DNA of 64,000 bases from Saccharothrix sp. NRRL B-16348 (GTDB lineage Bacteria > Actinomycetota > Actinomycetes > Mycobacteriales > Pseudonocardiaceae), in NCBI RefSeq assembly GCF_001280085.1, contig NZ_LGED01000269.1, positions 245,659-309,658 on the forward strand, in the 5' to 3' direction. Positions 16,631-25,318 of the stretch are shown here, piece by piece. Numbering within the stretch: position 1 is the first letter of the stretch; each line of letters starts with the position of its first letter. Under the pieces are notes generated by a model. It made no database searches, was not told the origin of the DNA, and was given only the letters and a program-made list of their open reading frames with translations. Both the position numbers and the translations under genes were made by a program.

Positions 16631-17920
16631 CACGGCCCGCTGGTCGGTGACCTTCGCCAGGTCCACCCGGAACAGCTTCGGGTGGGCCTCGGCGAGGCCG
16701 CGGTACAGGTCGGTGGCCTCGTCGATCGCGGCCAACGCCTCGTCACGGCGGCCGAGCGCGGCGTAACGCCTGCTCAGCCGGTCGAGGGCGCCGGCGAGCT
16801 GCGGCGCGCAGTCCCGGTCCTCGGCGGCGACGACCCGGCACAGCGCCACGGCCTCCTCGGCCGCGGCCAGGGCGTCCTCGGGCCGCTGCACGGCGACGTG
16901 GCGCAGGCTCAGGTCCGCCAACGCGTCCGCCAGCGCGGAGCGGTGCTCGGCCGGGTCTTCCTCGGCCAGCTCGCCGTACAGGGCGACCTCCCGCTGTGCC
17001 GCTTCGAGGGCTTCCTCGTGCAGTGACGCGAGGGCGGCGCGGGCGGCCAGCAGGCCGTGCAGCTCGGCCCGTTCGAGCGTGCTCCGGGCCTCCCGCGCGA
17101 GAGTGCGGGTGAGGATCGCGGGCAGCGGGTCGCCGTGGAAGCGGGGGTCGTCGAAGACGCGGCGCGCGACGGCCCTGGCCGGTCCGGGCCACTCGGCGAG
17201 GATCCGCAACGTGGCGCCGGTGGCGGTGTCGGCGAGTTCCGGGTGGGCGGTGAACAGCTCCTCGGCCCGGCGGCGGGCGTGCGGCAGGCGTGCGGCGGCG
17301 CGGAGCAGGAGCTCCAGGGCTTCCGGTGTGCGGTCGGGCGTGATCCGCTCGTCCAGCAGCGTGACGGCCAGCGCGTCCTCCGCGAGCCGGCCGTGGGGCG
17401 GCACCGGCTCGACGGGCGAGCCGTGCACCGCGACGAGGGCGGCGAGGTGCAGGTCGTGCAGGGTCGGCGCGTCCGGCGGGGTCGTGGTCGGGATCGGGAG
17501 GCCCAGGGCGTACGCGAAGTGGGCGCAGGCGGTGGCGAACGACGTCTCGTGCTCGTCCGGGCGGGCGGTGACGGCGAGGTCCGCGGTGCGGTAGCCGAGG
17601 TCGGCGGCGCGTTGGCGCAGCGAGGACCACCACCAGCCGGTGGTCCGGGCGACCAGCAGCACGCGGGGTTGTCGCAGGTCCAGGTGGTGCGCGAGGTCGG
17701 CGTCGTCCACGAGCCGGAGGTCCGCGCCTGCCGCGAAGTGCCGCGCCAGCCGGGTCTTGCCGACGCCCGCCGGGCCGTGCAGGAGCAGGACGGAACGCTC
17801 CTCGTCGCCCTCCAGCCACCGCGCCAGCTCGGCCAGCTCGTCCACGCGCCCGTGGAACGGCACCACCTCGTACCGGGGGTCCAGCAGTTCGCCGGGCGAC
17901 AGGGTGCAGTCCACCGGCAC
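16610..17920 (-). CDS. P-loop ATPase with TPR-like repeats (STAND-like)
   Basis: This 436-residue protein has an ATP-binding segment (FHGRVDELAELARWL then LLLHGPAGVGKTRLARHF, P-loop at about 49-56) followed by alpha-helical repeats rich in Ala, Leu and Glu. The final 130 residues read as three TPR-like units (ALADALADLSLRHVAVQRPEDALAAAEEAV and similar). The frame is open to 18001 with ATGs that overlap the divergent polymerase gene. A strong ribosome binding site, GGGGAG at 17927-17932 (read on the minus strand) six bases before GTG 17920, sets the start instead. The role is unknown; the layout resembles small STAND signalling ATPases. Confidence 0.82.
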   Translation of the reverse strand: MPVDCTLSPGELLDPRYEVVPFHGRVDELAELARWLEGDEERSVLLLHGPAGVGKTRLARHFAAGADLRLVDDADLAHHLDLRQPRVLLVARTTGWWWSSLRQRAADLGYRTADLAVTARPDEHETSFATACAHFAYALGLPIPTTTPPDAPTLHDLHLAALVAVHGSPVEPVPPHGRLAEDALAVTLLDERITPDRTPEALELLLRAAARLPHARRRAEELFTAHPELADTATGATLRILAEWPGPARAVARRVFDDPRFHGDPLPAILTRTLAREARSTLERAELHGLLAARAALASLHEEALEAAQREVALYGELAEEDPAEHRSALADALADLSLRHVAVQRPEDALAAAEEAVALCRVVAAEDRDCAPQLAGALDRLSRRYAALGRRDEALAAIDEATDLYRGLAEAHPKLFRVDLAKVTDQRAVLAGGDQ

Positions 17921-17993
17921 ATCCTGCTCCCCACCCTCCGCCACGATCGGGTGACCAGCGGAATTGTCGGTGCCGTCGTACACAATCAGGGCC

Positions 17994-19667
17994 ATGCTCA
18001 TCGCCCTGTGGTCGGACGGCGAGAACGCGGGCCGGTTCCGCGTCCTCTCCGACTCCGGGGTGCCCGAGGGACCGGTGGTGGCGACGGCGGACCTCGCGGC
18101 GGCGGTGTCCGACCTGGAGGTCCGGCACAGACCCCGGTGGCTGTGGGCGGAGACGGCGGAGGTCTACCCCGACCTGCTGGCACGCGGCGTGCGGGTCGAG
18201 CGGTGCCAGGACCTGGCGCACGTCGAGTACCTGCTGCTGGCCTACCAGGGTCGGCACGGCGAGCCGCGTGGCCTGGGCGCGGCGATCGCCCGGCTGCGCG
18301 GGCTGCCCGTGCCGGACGACCACGGGCCGCGCAAGCGCGACACCCAGCCGACCCTGTTCGAACCCGAGCAGCAGCGGCTGCCCGGCGACGCCGACCCGCT
18401 CGACGCGATCATCGCGGTGCACGTCGAGCAGCAGCGGCTGGTCGCCGCGCTCCCGCACGCCGACCGGCTGCGGCTGCTGTTCGCGGCCGAGTCGGCCTCC
18501 GCGCTGGCCGCCGCCGAGATGACGCACTTCGGCCTGCCCTGGCGGGTGGACGTGCACGAGAAGCTGCTGGTGGACACGTTGGGGCCGCGGCCGGCCAACG
18601 GCGCGCGCCCGGCCAGGCTCGCCGAGCTGGCCGACCGGATCACGGCGGCGTTCGGGGGCAAGCAGGTCAACCCCGACCACCCGCCGGGCATCGTGCGCGC
18701 GTTCGCCCGGGAGGGCATCGACGTGCCGTCGGCCCGCGCGTGGGTGCTCAAGGACGTCGACCACCCGGCCGTGGAGCCGTTGCTGGAGTACAAGGAACTG
18801 GCCCGGCTGTGGGTGGCGCACGGCTGGACGTGGCTGGACGCCTGGGTGGCGGACGGGCGGTTCCGGCCGGACTACGTGGTCGGCGGCGTGGTGTCCGGCA
18901 GGTGGGCGACGCGGGGCGGCGCGGCGTTGCAGATCCCGCGCACGCTGCGCACGGCGGTGCGGGCCGATCCGGGGTGGAAGCTGGTGGCGGCGGACGCGGC
19001 GCAGTTGGAGCCGCGGGTGCTGGCGGCGTTGTCGAACGACCACAAGTTCACCGAGGTGTCCTCGGACGACGACCTCTACACGACGTTGGCCGCGGAGGCG
19101 TTCGACGGCGACCGGGGCAAGGCGAAGCTCGCCATGCTGTCCGCGATGTACGGCGGCACGGGCGGCGGCGCCGGCCCCGCGATGGCGGTGCTGCGCCGCC
19201 GCTTCCCCGAAGCCGTCGGGTACGTGGAGGCCGCCGCGCTGGCCGGTGAGCAGGGCCGGGTGGTCCGCTCGCGGCTCGGCCGCACGAGCCCGCCGCCGTC
19301 GGAGGCCTGGCACGCCGCGACCGGCAACACCGACGTCGGCGACGACGCCCTGCGCCAGTCGCGGCGGGCGGCGCGGGACTGGGGCCGGTTCACCCGCAAC
19401 TTCGTCGTGCAGGCCAGCGCGGCGGACTGGACGGCGGCGCTGCTCGGCGTGCTGAGGCGGCGGCTGCACCAGTCGGCACGGGGCGCGCACCTGGTGTTCT
19501 TCCAGCACGACGAGGTGCTGGTGCACTGCCCGGAGGAGCAGGCCGAGGTGGTGTGCGCGGAGGTGACGGCGGCGGGCGAGGAGGCGTCCCGGCTGGTGTT
19601 CGGCGCGACGCCGGTCCGGTTCCCGCTCAAAGCCGTGCCCGTCGACTCCTACGCCGACGCGAAATAG
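17994..19667 (+). CDS. Bifunctional 3'-5' exonuclease/DNA polymerase-like protein (family A)
   Basis: This 557-residue protein is of the actinobacterial family A polymerase type that is separate from housekeeping PolA. Residues about 1-200 correspond to a 3'-5' exonuclease-like domain, though the DEDD residues are not obvious by eye. The polymerase domain has motif A (VAADAAQLEPRVLAALS), motif B (RGKAKLAMLSAMYGG, R-x3-K-x6-YG) and motif C (FFQHDEVLVHCP), so the catalytic Asp and Asp-Glu residues are kept. The ATG at 17994 lies in a CATG shared with a minus-strand ATG, but the neighbour is thought to start further in. Its cellular role, repair or backup synthesis, is not established by the sequence. 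Confidence 0.9.
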   Translation: MLIALWSDGENAGRFRVLSDSGVPEGPVVATADLAAAVSDLEVRHRPRWLWAETAEVYPDLLARGVRVERCQDLAHVEYLLLAYQGRHGEPRGLGAAIARLRGLPVPDDHGPRKRDTQPTLFEPEQQRLPGDADPLDAIIAVHVEQQRLVAALPHADRLRLLFAAESASALAAAEMTHFGLPWRVDVHEKLLVDTLGPRPANGARPARLAELADRITAAFGGKQVNPDHPPGIVRAFAREGIDVPSARAWVLKDVDHPAVEPLLEYKELARLWVAHGWTWLDAWVADGRFRPDYVVGGVVSGRWATRGGAALQIPRTLRTAVRADPGWKLVAADAAQLEPRVLAALSNDHKFTEVSSDDDLYTTLAAEAFDGDRGKAKLAMLSAMYGGTGGGAGPAMAVLRRRFPEAVGYVEAAALAGEQGRVVRSRLGRTSPPPSEAWHAATGNTDVGDDALRQSRRAARDWGRFTRNFVVQASAADWTAALLGVLRRRLHQSARGAHLVFFQHDEVLVHCPEEQAEVVCAEVTAAGEEASRLVFGATPVRFPLKAVPVDSYADAK

Positions 19668-19704
19668 GGGCTTTTGCGCCGTTCGGCCCCTTGAACGATC
19701 ATCG

Positions 19705-19718
19705 TGAGAGCGCTCTCA
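19705..19718 (+). promoter_or_regulatory. LacI-family (CebR/BglR-like) operator upstream of the GH16 gene
   Basis: TGAGAGCGCTCTCA is a perfect 14-base palindrome centred on the CG step typical of LacI-family regulators of polysaccharide genes (for example TGGGAGCGCTCCCA of CebR). It lies 66 bases before the glucanase start, downstream of the polymerase gene, where it would block transcription until a glucan-derived oligosaccharide is present. The regulator itself is not in this window. Confidence 0.75.
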
Positions 19719-19783
19719 TGAGTCGGAAGGCAATTTGTTGTCGTGCCGAACGCTAGAGAACAGTGACAAGGAGGTCACCGCTC

Positions 19784-21181
19784 ATGGAGTTCAGCCGGAG
19801 CAGACGACGACGCGTCCTCGCGACCGCTGCCGCCCTGATCACCGCCGTGCCGCTCGCGGTCGTCGCCACGATGTCGGCCGACGCGTCGGTGCCCGCCACC
19901 CCGCCGGGCTGGTCGCTGCAGTGGAGCGATGACTTCAACGGCGCCGCGAACACCCTGCCGTCGTCCTCGAACTGGATCTTCGACCTCGGCCACGGCTACC
20001 CCGGCGGTCCGGGCAACTGGGGCACCGGCGAGATCCAGAACTACACCAACAGCACGAACAACATCAAGCTCGACGGCTCGGGCAACCTGCGCATCACCGC
20101 CCTGCGCGACGGCTCGGGCAACTGGACGTCCGCCCGCGTCGAGACCCAGCGCGCCAACTTCAAACCGCCCGCCGGCGGCAAGCTCGCCATCGAGGGCCGC
20201 ATCCAGATGCCCAACGTCACCGGCCAGGCCGCGCTCGGCTACTGGCCCGCGTTCTGGGCGCTCGGCTCGCCCTACCGCGGCAACTACTGGAACTGGCCCG
20301 CCATCGGCGAGTTCGACATCATGGAGAACGTCAACGGCATCAACTCCGTGTGGGGCGTGCTGCACTGCGGCGTGAACCCCGGCGGGCCGTGCAACGAGAC
20401 CAACGGCCTCGGCGCCAGCCGCGCGTGCCCCGGCTCGACGTGCCAGTCGGCGTTCCACACCTACCGGTTCGAGTGGGACGAGAGCTCCTCGCCCAAGGCG
20501 CTGCGCTGGTACGTGGACGGCCAGCAGTTCCACAGCGTCACGCAGAACCAGTTCGACGCCACCACGTGGAACAACATGACCGGCCACGCGGGCTACTTCC
20601 TGCTGCTGAACCTGGCCATGGGCGGCGCGTTCCCCAACGGCGTGGCGGGCTTCGGCACGCCGACCGCGGCAACCCAGTCCGGCCACTCGATGGTGGTCGA
20701 CTACGTGGCGGTGTGGTCGGCGGGCGGCGGCACGCAGCCGACGACCACGACCACCACCACCCCGCCCGGCGGCAGCGGCTGGGACGCGTTCGGCGACATC
20801 CAGGCCGAGCAGGCCACGTCGCGGTCCGGCGGCTCGATCGTGTCGGGCGACGGAGGTCAGGCGGTGGCGCAACTCGCCAACGGCAACTCGCTGCGGTTCT
20901 CCGGCGTCCGGTTCGGCTCGCGCACCGCGACGCAGTTCGTCGCACGGGCCGCGTCCGGCGCGTCCGGTGGGGTGAGCGGCCTGGTCGAAGTGCGGTTGGA
21001 CAGCCCGACCGCGGCGCCGATCGGGAGTTTCGCCATCGCCAACACCGGCGGGTGGCAGAGCTGGCGGACGGTGCCCGCGAACATCTCCGGGGTCACCGGC
21101 ACGCACGACGTCTACATCACGTTCACCAGCGGCCAGCCCGCGCCGTACGTGAGCGTGAACTGGATCCGTTTCGGCACGTGA
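19784..21181 (+). CDS. Secreted GH16 endo-beta-glucanase with C-terminal CBM6-like domain
   Basis: This 465-residue enzyme should cleave beta-1,3 (or mixed 1,3/1,4) glucans outside the cell. An Arg-rich N-terminus (SRSRRRRVLATAAALI) and long hydrophobic stretch form a signal peptide, possibly Tat-dependent, with cleavage near ADASVPA. The GH16 domain (about 35-305) has the catalytic E-x-D-x-x-E motif in GEFDIMENV, with nucleophile Glu176, Asp178 and acid/base Glu181, plus Trp-rich substrate sites. A Thr/Pro linker (PTTTTTTTPPGGSG) leads to a CBM6-like beta-sandwich (about 335-465). The ATG at 19784 follows AAGGAGGT at 19768-19775. A LacI-type operator lies upstream and a perfect hairpin terminator downstream, so it is a single-gene unit. 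Confidence 0.95.
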   Translation: MEFSRSRRRRVLATAAALITAVPLAVVATMSADASVPATPPGWSLQWSDDFNGAANTLPSSSNWIFDLGHGYPGGPGNWGTGEIQNYTNSTNNIKLDGSGNLRITALRDGSGNWTSARVETQRANFKPPAGGKLAIEGRIQMPNVTGQAALGYWPAFWALGSPYRGNYWNWPAIGEFDIMENVNGINSVWGVLHCGVNPGGPCNETNGLGASRACPGSTCQSAFHTYRFEWDESSSPKALRWYVDGQQFHSVTQNQFDATTWNNMTGHAGYFLLLNLAMGGAFPNGVAGFGTPTAATQSGHSMVVDYVAVWSAGGGTQPTTTTTTTPPGGSGWDAFGDIQAEQATSRSGGSIVSGDGGQAVAQLANGNSLRFSGVRFGSRTATQFVARAASGASGGVSGLVEVRLDSPTAAPIGSFAIANTGGWQSWRTVPANISGVTGTHDVYITFTSGQPAPYVSVNWIRFGT

Positions 21182-21187
21182 GGGCTT

Positions 21188-21227
21188 GTGGCGGGCCGCC
21201 CGTGCCTCCTCCTGGGCGGCCCGCCAC
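21188..21227 (+). terminator. Perfect hairpin terminator of the GH16 gene
   Basis: GTGGCGGGCCGCCC (21188-21201) pairs perfectly with GGGCGGCCCGCCAC (21214-21227) around a 12-base loop, starting six bases after the glucanase stop. There is no T-tract, which is common for actinobacterial hairpin terminators. It also shows that the AraC gene cannot start at 21188. Confidence 0.8.
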
Positions 21228-21241
21228 TACCATCTCCGCAC

Positions 21242-21910
21242 GTGTACGCGGAACGTCCGTTCCCCGGTCTGGCGTGCGTGTGGCGCCGGACCACGACGTC
21301 GGCCGTCCCCGGCCTGGTCGTGCCGGACGGGTGCACCGACATCATCTACGCGGCCGGCACCGGCGAGGTGTTCGTGGCCGGGCCGGACACCGTCGGGCAC
21401 GTGACGCGGACCAGGCCGGGCACGTTGTTCGGCGTCCGGTTCGGTCCCGGCGTGGGGCCTTCGGCGTTCGGCGTGCCCGCGGTGGAGCTGCGCGACCAGC
21501 GCGTTGCGCTGTCCGAGCTGTGGGGGCCGTCCGCGCGGCTGGAGGAGGCCCTGGGTACAGCGTCGGACCCGTGCTCGGTGCTGGCGTCGGCCGCCCTGGC
21601 ACGGCTGCGGGAGACGCCGCCGGACCCAGCGGTGGACGCCATCGCGTCGTTCTCGGGCAACGTCGGCGACCTGGCGTGGACGCTCGGCCTCAGCACCCGG
21701 CAGCTGCACCGGCGCAGCCTGGCCGCGTTCGGCTACGGGCCCAAGGTGCTGCACCGCGTGCTGCGGTTCGACCGCGCGGTCAAGCTGGCGTGGGACGGCG
21801 TGCCGTTCGCCGACGTCGCCCACCGCACCGGGTACGCCGACCAGGCGCACCTGTCGCGCGAGGTGCGCGAGCTGGCGGGCGTGCCGCTGGGTCAGCTGAT
21901 CCGGTCGTAG
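21242..21910 (+). CDS. AraC-family transcriptional regulator (DUF6597-like N-terminus)
   Basis: This 222-residue regulator begins with the segment common to short AraC proteins (FPGLACVWRRTTTSAVPGLVVPDGCTDIIYA, about 7-40) and ends with an AraC helix-turn-helix pair (VGDLAWTLGLSTRQLHRRSLAAFGYGPKVLHRVLRFDRAVKL and FADVAHRTGYADQAHLSREVRELAGVPLGQL). An open frame extends to 21188, but that start lies inside the glucanase terminator, so GTG 21242 is chosen; no clear ribosome binding site is seen. The last 19 bases overlap the convergent gene. Effector and targets are unknown. Confidence 0.85.
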   Translation: MYAERPFPGLACVWRRTTTSAVPGLVVPDGCTDIIYAAGTGEVFVAGPDTVGHVTRTRPGTLFGVRFGPGVGPSAFGVPAVELRDQRVALSELWGPSARLEEALGTASDPCSVLASAALARLRETPPDPAVDAIASFSGNVGDLAWTLGLSTRQLHRRSLAAFGYGPKVLHRVLRFDRAVKLAWDGVPFADVAHRTGYADQAHLSREVRELAGVPLGQLIRS

Positions 21911-22755
21911 GCGCGCAGCGTCAGCAACGCCGTGATGGTCACGATCGGTCGCCACTCGTAGGTCGTCACGGGCGTCCACGCGGCCCACGGGAACGTCCAC
22001 CCGCCGTCGTCCTGCTGCTGTGCCGCCAGCGCGTCGAGGTCGGCGTCCACCTCGTCGTCGGTGAACCACCTGCGGGCCAGGCTGTCCGGCGTCGGCGCGT
22101 AGTCGTGCGGCTTGTGCGTCTCCCCCTCCGCGTAACCCTCGTGCGCCTTGCCGTCGCCGACGTCCACCAGCCCCTGCTCGCGCACGAGTTCCCCGAGCCG
22201 CTCCGCTTCCCGTTCCGCCCTCGGCCGGTCGGGCACGTGGTCGAGGAAGCGTGCACAGGCGGCGGCCTCGTAAGGGTGGGTCTTGGTGAGGCCCTGGAGG
22301 CGCTGCCAGCAGAACTCCGTGGCACGGTCGAGCCACGCGTGCTCGGCGCCCATCTTGTGCAGGACGCTCGCCAGCAGGCCCGTGACCAGCAGGTCGCTGT
22401 CGCCGGACGGCTGCCACCAGGGCGCCCGCAGGTCGTCGCGGCCGGTGTCCAGGCAGTTCGCCACCCCGCCGTCCGCGTTGGTGATCGTGGTCAGGAAGTC
22501 GCACGCCGACTTCGCGTACTCGGTGTTGCCCACCTCTTCCAGCAGGGACAACGCCGTGTAGGTGTGCAACGGCTGGCTCTCCGGCCCTCGCCCGTCGGGC
22601 TCCAACGCGTGCCCGAAACCTCCGTCGTCGTTGCGGTACGCCAGCACGGCCGCCACGACGGCCTCCCCGGGCCCGTCGTCGAAGAGGTGCAGGAACCGCC
22701 GTTGTTCGAGGACGCGTGCGTTGAGCCAGATGAAGGAACGTGCTGCTGCAATCAT
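21892..22755 (-). CDS. Prenyltransferase/squalene-cyclase-fold repeat protein, function unknown
   Basis: This 287-residue soluble protein has alpha/alpha-barrel repeats of the terpenoid cyclase/prenyltransferase type: QRRFLHLFDDG, YRNDDGGFGHALEPDG, ITNADGGVANCLDTG and LAAQQQDDGGWTFPWAAW, each with the DGG(F/W) turn. The cyclase DxDD catalytic motif is not seen, so it is not an obvious terpene cyclase. Similar proteins are widespread singletons in actinomycetes, with no known function. The ATG at 22755 is the first within the repeat-like sequence; the open frame upstream to 22872 reads as low-similarity sequence. Confidence 0.78.
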   Translation of the reverse strand: MIAAARSFIWLNARVLEQRRFLHLFDDGPGEAVVAAVLAYRNDDGGFGHALEPDGRGPESQPLHTYTALSLLEEVGNTEYAKSACDFLTTITNADGGVANCLDTGRDDLRAPWWQPSGDSDLLVTGLLASVLHKMGAEHAWLDRATEFCWQRLQGLTKTHPYEAAACARFLDHVPDRPRAEREAERLGELVREQGLVDVGDGKAHEGYAEGETHKPHDYAPTPDSLARRWFTDDEVDADLDALAAQQQDDGGWTFPWAAWTPVTTYEWRPIVTITALLTLRAYDRIS

Positions 22756-22905
22756 GCGTCCGACGGTAGGCCGGGAACGGGGCGTCGTCTTGAACGGATC
22801 GGACGTCCATCCCCCACCAGGAGTAACCGTCGCGATAGTCCCAACGTGGCGGAGCCCCTGTGCCATCATCACTTCGGGCAGTTCAGCGCGAGGGGAGCAC
22901 GAACG

Positions 22906-23322
22906 ATGTTGGACGCCGGAGGCGGCGGGGGCGCCAAGCAGATCAAGTTCGTGGCCGACACGGTGTCCTCCGGACCAGCGGGTTCGGGGTTGGTGGCGAG
23001 CCAGACGAGCTTCAGCGTCGACCCGGAGCAGGCGCAGAAGCTGATCGACGGCTTGGTCGAGGCGCGCGACAAGCTGCAGCAGCTGAACCGTGACGCCTTC
23101 GCCCTCCAGTCCATCGGGTCACCCGGCAAGGACGTCTACAGCGGAATGGCCGCCTTGGCCATCCAACGGGCGGCCGGCACGGACGAGGGCGGTTACGGCT
23201 GGGCGAATAAGATGGCCTACGAGGCGCTGAACAACACGATCAACAACATTCAGACCTCGTTGGACTCCTACAAGGCCCAGGACGAGGCAACTGCGGACGC
23301 CTTCAAAGGCGAGGGGAAGTAG
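22906..23322 (+). CDS. PE-like type VII secretion substrate
   Basis: This 138-residue helical protein begins with a Gly-rich stretch (MLDAGGGGGAKQIKF) and continues with VDPEQAQKLIDGLVEARDKLQQLNRDAF, resembling PE-like ESX substrates of Pseudonocardiaceae. The C-terminus carries SYKAQDEATADAF, a Tyr-x-x-x-Asp match to the YxxxD/E type VII export signal after a helical hairpin. It lies three bases upstream of a DUF3558 lipoprotein gene, followed by a PPE-like protein and EspG. It probably pairs with the PPE-like protein. The ATG at 22906 is preceded by GAGGGGAGC, a good ribosome binding site. Confidence 0.8.
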   Translation: MLDAGGGGGAKQIKFVADTVSSGPAGSGLVASQTSFSVDPEQAQKLIDGLVEARDKLQQLNRDAFALQSIGSPGKDVYSGMAALAIQRAAGTDEGGYGWANKMAYEALNNTINNIQTSLDSYKAQDEATADAFKGEGK

Positions 23323-23325
23323 TCG

Positions 23326-23937
23326 ATGAGGCGAGCAGTGCCGGCAGTTGTTTCCGCGGCGTCCCTGGTGTTGCTGGCGAGCTGCACGTCGGTCGGCGGT
23401 TCGCCGACCGCGGCGACCACCACAACCACGACGAGCACGTCCGCCGAGTCCACGCGCACGTCCGCGGCGTCGGGCGACGCGCCCCCGATCACCGGCCCCG
23501 AACTGGACCTGTCGAAGGTCAGCGGACCGTGCGACCTCCTGACGTCCGCCCAGCTGTCGGACCGCGGCGTCACCAAGGCCGGCGACGAGCGGGCCGCGCC
23601 GACCGGACGGAGCTGCGAATGGCGCCCGGACGACCGCGCTCGCGGCACCAGCTTCAGCATCTCGTTCCTGACGGAGTCCAAAGGCCTGGACGGCTTCTAC
23701 GAGAATCGCGCCAATTTCAAGGTGTTCGAGCCGACCGAGGTGGCCGGATACCCGGCGGTGAACGGTGACGCCGTCGACACGAAGAGCGGCTCCTGCTCGA
23801 CCGCTGTCGGCGTGGCCGAGAGCGACGGCTTCATCGTCCAGATCAACGTGAACAACAAGTCGCTCCCCGAATACGGCAACCCGTGCTCGGTGTCCAGTGC
23901 GATCGCGGAAGCCGTGATCGGGAATTTGGGAGGGTAG
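23326..23937 (+). CDS. DUF3558-family lipoprotein
   Basis: This 203-residue lipoprotein has a signal peptide ending in LLASC (lipidated Cys20), a Thr/Ser-rich spacer and a DUF3558 domain with GPCDLLTSAQLSDRGV, CEWRPDD, FKVFEPTEVAGYPAV and GSCSTAVGVAESDGFIVQI. The paired Cys residues (in GPCD, SCEW, GSCS and NPCS) are typical. DUF3558 lipoproteins are regularly encoded within ESX-associated gene sets of Pseudonocardiaceae. It is tightly spaced between the PE-like and PPE-like genes, so it is probably co-transcribed and may act at the cell surface with the secreted pair. Confidence 0.9.
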   Translation: MRRAVPAVVSAASLVLLASCTSVGGSPTAATTTTTTSTSAESTRTSAASGDAPPITGPELDLSKVSGPCDLLTSAQLSDRGVTKAGDERAAPTGRSCEWRPDDRARGTSFSISFLTESKGLDGFYENRANFKVFEPTEVAGYPAVNGDAVDTKSGSCSTAVGVAESDGFIVQINVNNKSLPEYGNPCSVSSAIAEAVIGNLGG

Positions 23938-23942
23938 GGACC

Positions 23943-25301
23943 ATGGCCGGCGACGTGGACATGGACCTGGGTGGTTTCGCGCTCCTCCAGATGGGCTTGG
24001 GCGCCGACAAGATCTACACCTGGTTCCGCGAGGGCAAGGGCGCGTCCCAGACGACCGACGTGGGCGACATGACCTGGAGCAGTATCGCCACCGGTCAGGA
24101 CGAAGTCAGCGAGATGATCAACAGGGCGGTGCGCGACTCGGGCACCGCTTGGGAGGGTGCGGCGGGCGACCAGGCCCGCGCCTCGACCTCGCCGCTGGCC
24201 AGTTGGTCGGACACCGCGAGTTCCAGCGCCAACACCGCCGGGCAGAACACCGCGGACATCAGCCGTGCGTTCCGGGTCGCGGAGAGCGAAGTCCAGAAGC
24301 CGGTCGACGTGCCGGACAAGCCCTGGTACAACGACGCGCTCCCCTGGGACACCGACTACGACGACGCGGTCGAGGAAAGCCAGCAGGTCAACTCGCACAA
24401 CATGCAGGTGCTGAGCACGTACGGCACGACCGTGAACACCGCCAGCGCCAGCATGCCGACGTTCCAGTCTCCCGACGAGATCGGGGCGAACGTCGAAAAA
24501 GAGAAGATCGAGATCCCGCCGCCCAAGCCCGGCAAGGGCGAGAACAACTACATCGGCGAGAACAACAACACCAACGTCAGCAACAGCACCGGTGACCGCA
24601 ACGGCACGGGCACGACCAACCCGTCGTGGACGGAGCCGACCATCCCGCCGCCCGGCACGACCGGTGACAACACGACCAAGCCGTCGTGGGTCCAGCCCGA
24701 TCCCACCCAGCCCAAGCCCGACATCGGGTACCGGCCGCCGGGGCTGCCGACGGATCCGCGGCAGCCGTACGACCCGCGGTTGCCCTATGACCCGCGGTTG
24801 CCGTACGACCCCCGCAACCCGAACGACCCGCGCAACCCCAACAACCCGCGCAACCGGCCGCCGACCACGCCACCCGGTGTGCCGCGCGTGCCCGGTCCCG
24901 GCGGCGGGCCCGGTGGCCCCGGCCAGTCCGGCGGCGGTCGTGGTGGGGGCGGCGGTGGCGGCGGTGGCGGTGGCGGGATGGGCGCCGGCCGGATACCCGG
25001 CATGGGCGGACCAGGCGGCATGGGCGGCGGGTTCGGGCCCGGCGGCTCGGCAGGCGTCATGGGGCACGGCGAGGGTCGCGGTGGCTTCGGGCCCGGCGGT
25101 GCGGGCGGGTTCGGGCCCGGTGGGTCGGGCGCGGCCGGTGGGCGCGGTGGTGCGGGCGCCGGTGCCATGGGCGGTATGGGCGCCGGTGCCGGCGGTCAGG
25201 GTGACGAGGACAAGGAACACAAGGCCGCGTCGTACCTGCAGGAGACCGAGGACATCTTCGGCGACGGCACGATGGTGGCCCCACCGGTCATCGGTGAATA
25301 G
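23943..25301 (+). CDS. PPE-like Pro/Gly-rich secreted protein
   Basis: This 452-residue protein has an N-terminal helical region (about 1-190) with WREGKGASQ-like and AWEGAAGDQARASTSPLASW segments, resembling the WXG/PPE-type helical bundle. A linker rich in Asn, Thr and Pro follows. It contains a short tandem Asp-Pro-Arg repeat (DPRQPYDPRLPYDPRLPYDP, then DPRNPN units, about 275-300). A long Gly-rich region (about 320-420) precedes a conserved-looking tail (ASYLQETEDIFGDGTMVAPP). It lies between the DUF3558 and EspG genes, so it is the likely EspG client. The ATG at 23943 follows GGGAGGGTAGGGA. The Gly/Pro regions are prone to length variation. Confidence 0.85.
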   Translation: MAGDVDMDLGGFALLQMGLGADKIYTWFREGKGASQTTDVGDMTWSSIATGQDEVSEMINRAVRDSGTAWEGAAGDQARASTSPLASWSDTASSSANTAGQNTADISRAFRVAESEVQKPVDVPDKPWYNDALPWDTDYDDAVEESQQVNSHNMQVLSTYGTTVNTASASMPTFQSPDEIGANVEKEKIEIPPPKPGKGENNYIGENNNTNVSNSTGDRNGTGTTNPSWTEPTIPPPGTTGDNTTKPSWVQPDPTQPKPDIGYRPPGLPTDPRQPYDPRLPYDPRLPYDPRNPNDPRNPNNPRNRPPTTPPGVPRVPGPGGGPGGPGQSGGGRGGGGGGGGGGGGMGAGRIPGMGGPGGMGGGFGPGGSAGVMGHGEGRGGFGPGGAGGFGPGGSGAAGGRGGAGAGAMGGMGAGAGGQGDEDKEHKAASYLQETEDIFGDGTMVAPPVIGE

Positions 25302-25318
25302 CGGGAACAGGGGGGAAA

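Noticed and set aside
21188..21241. Earlier start for the AraC-family gene
   Set aside because: The segment is the terminator hairpin of the GH16 gene (14-bp perfect stem), and no AraC-like sequence is encoded there.
24760..24860. Tandem repeat as a CRISPR-like array
   Set aside because: The units are short, in frame and code for Asp-Pro-Arg repeats of the PPE-like protein; there are no spacers.
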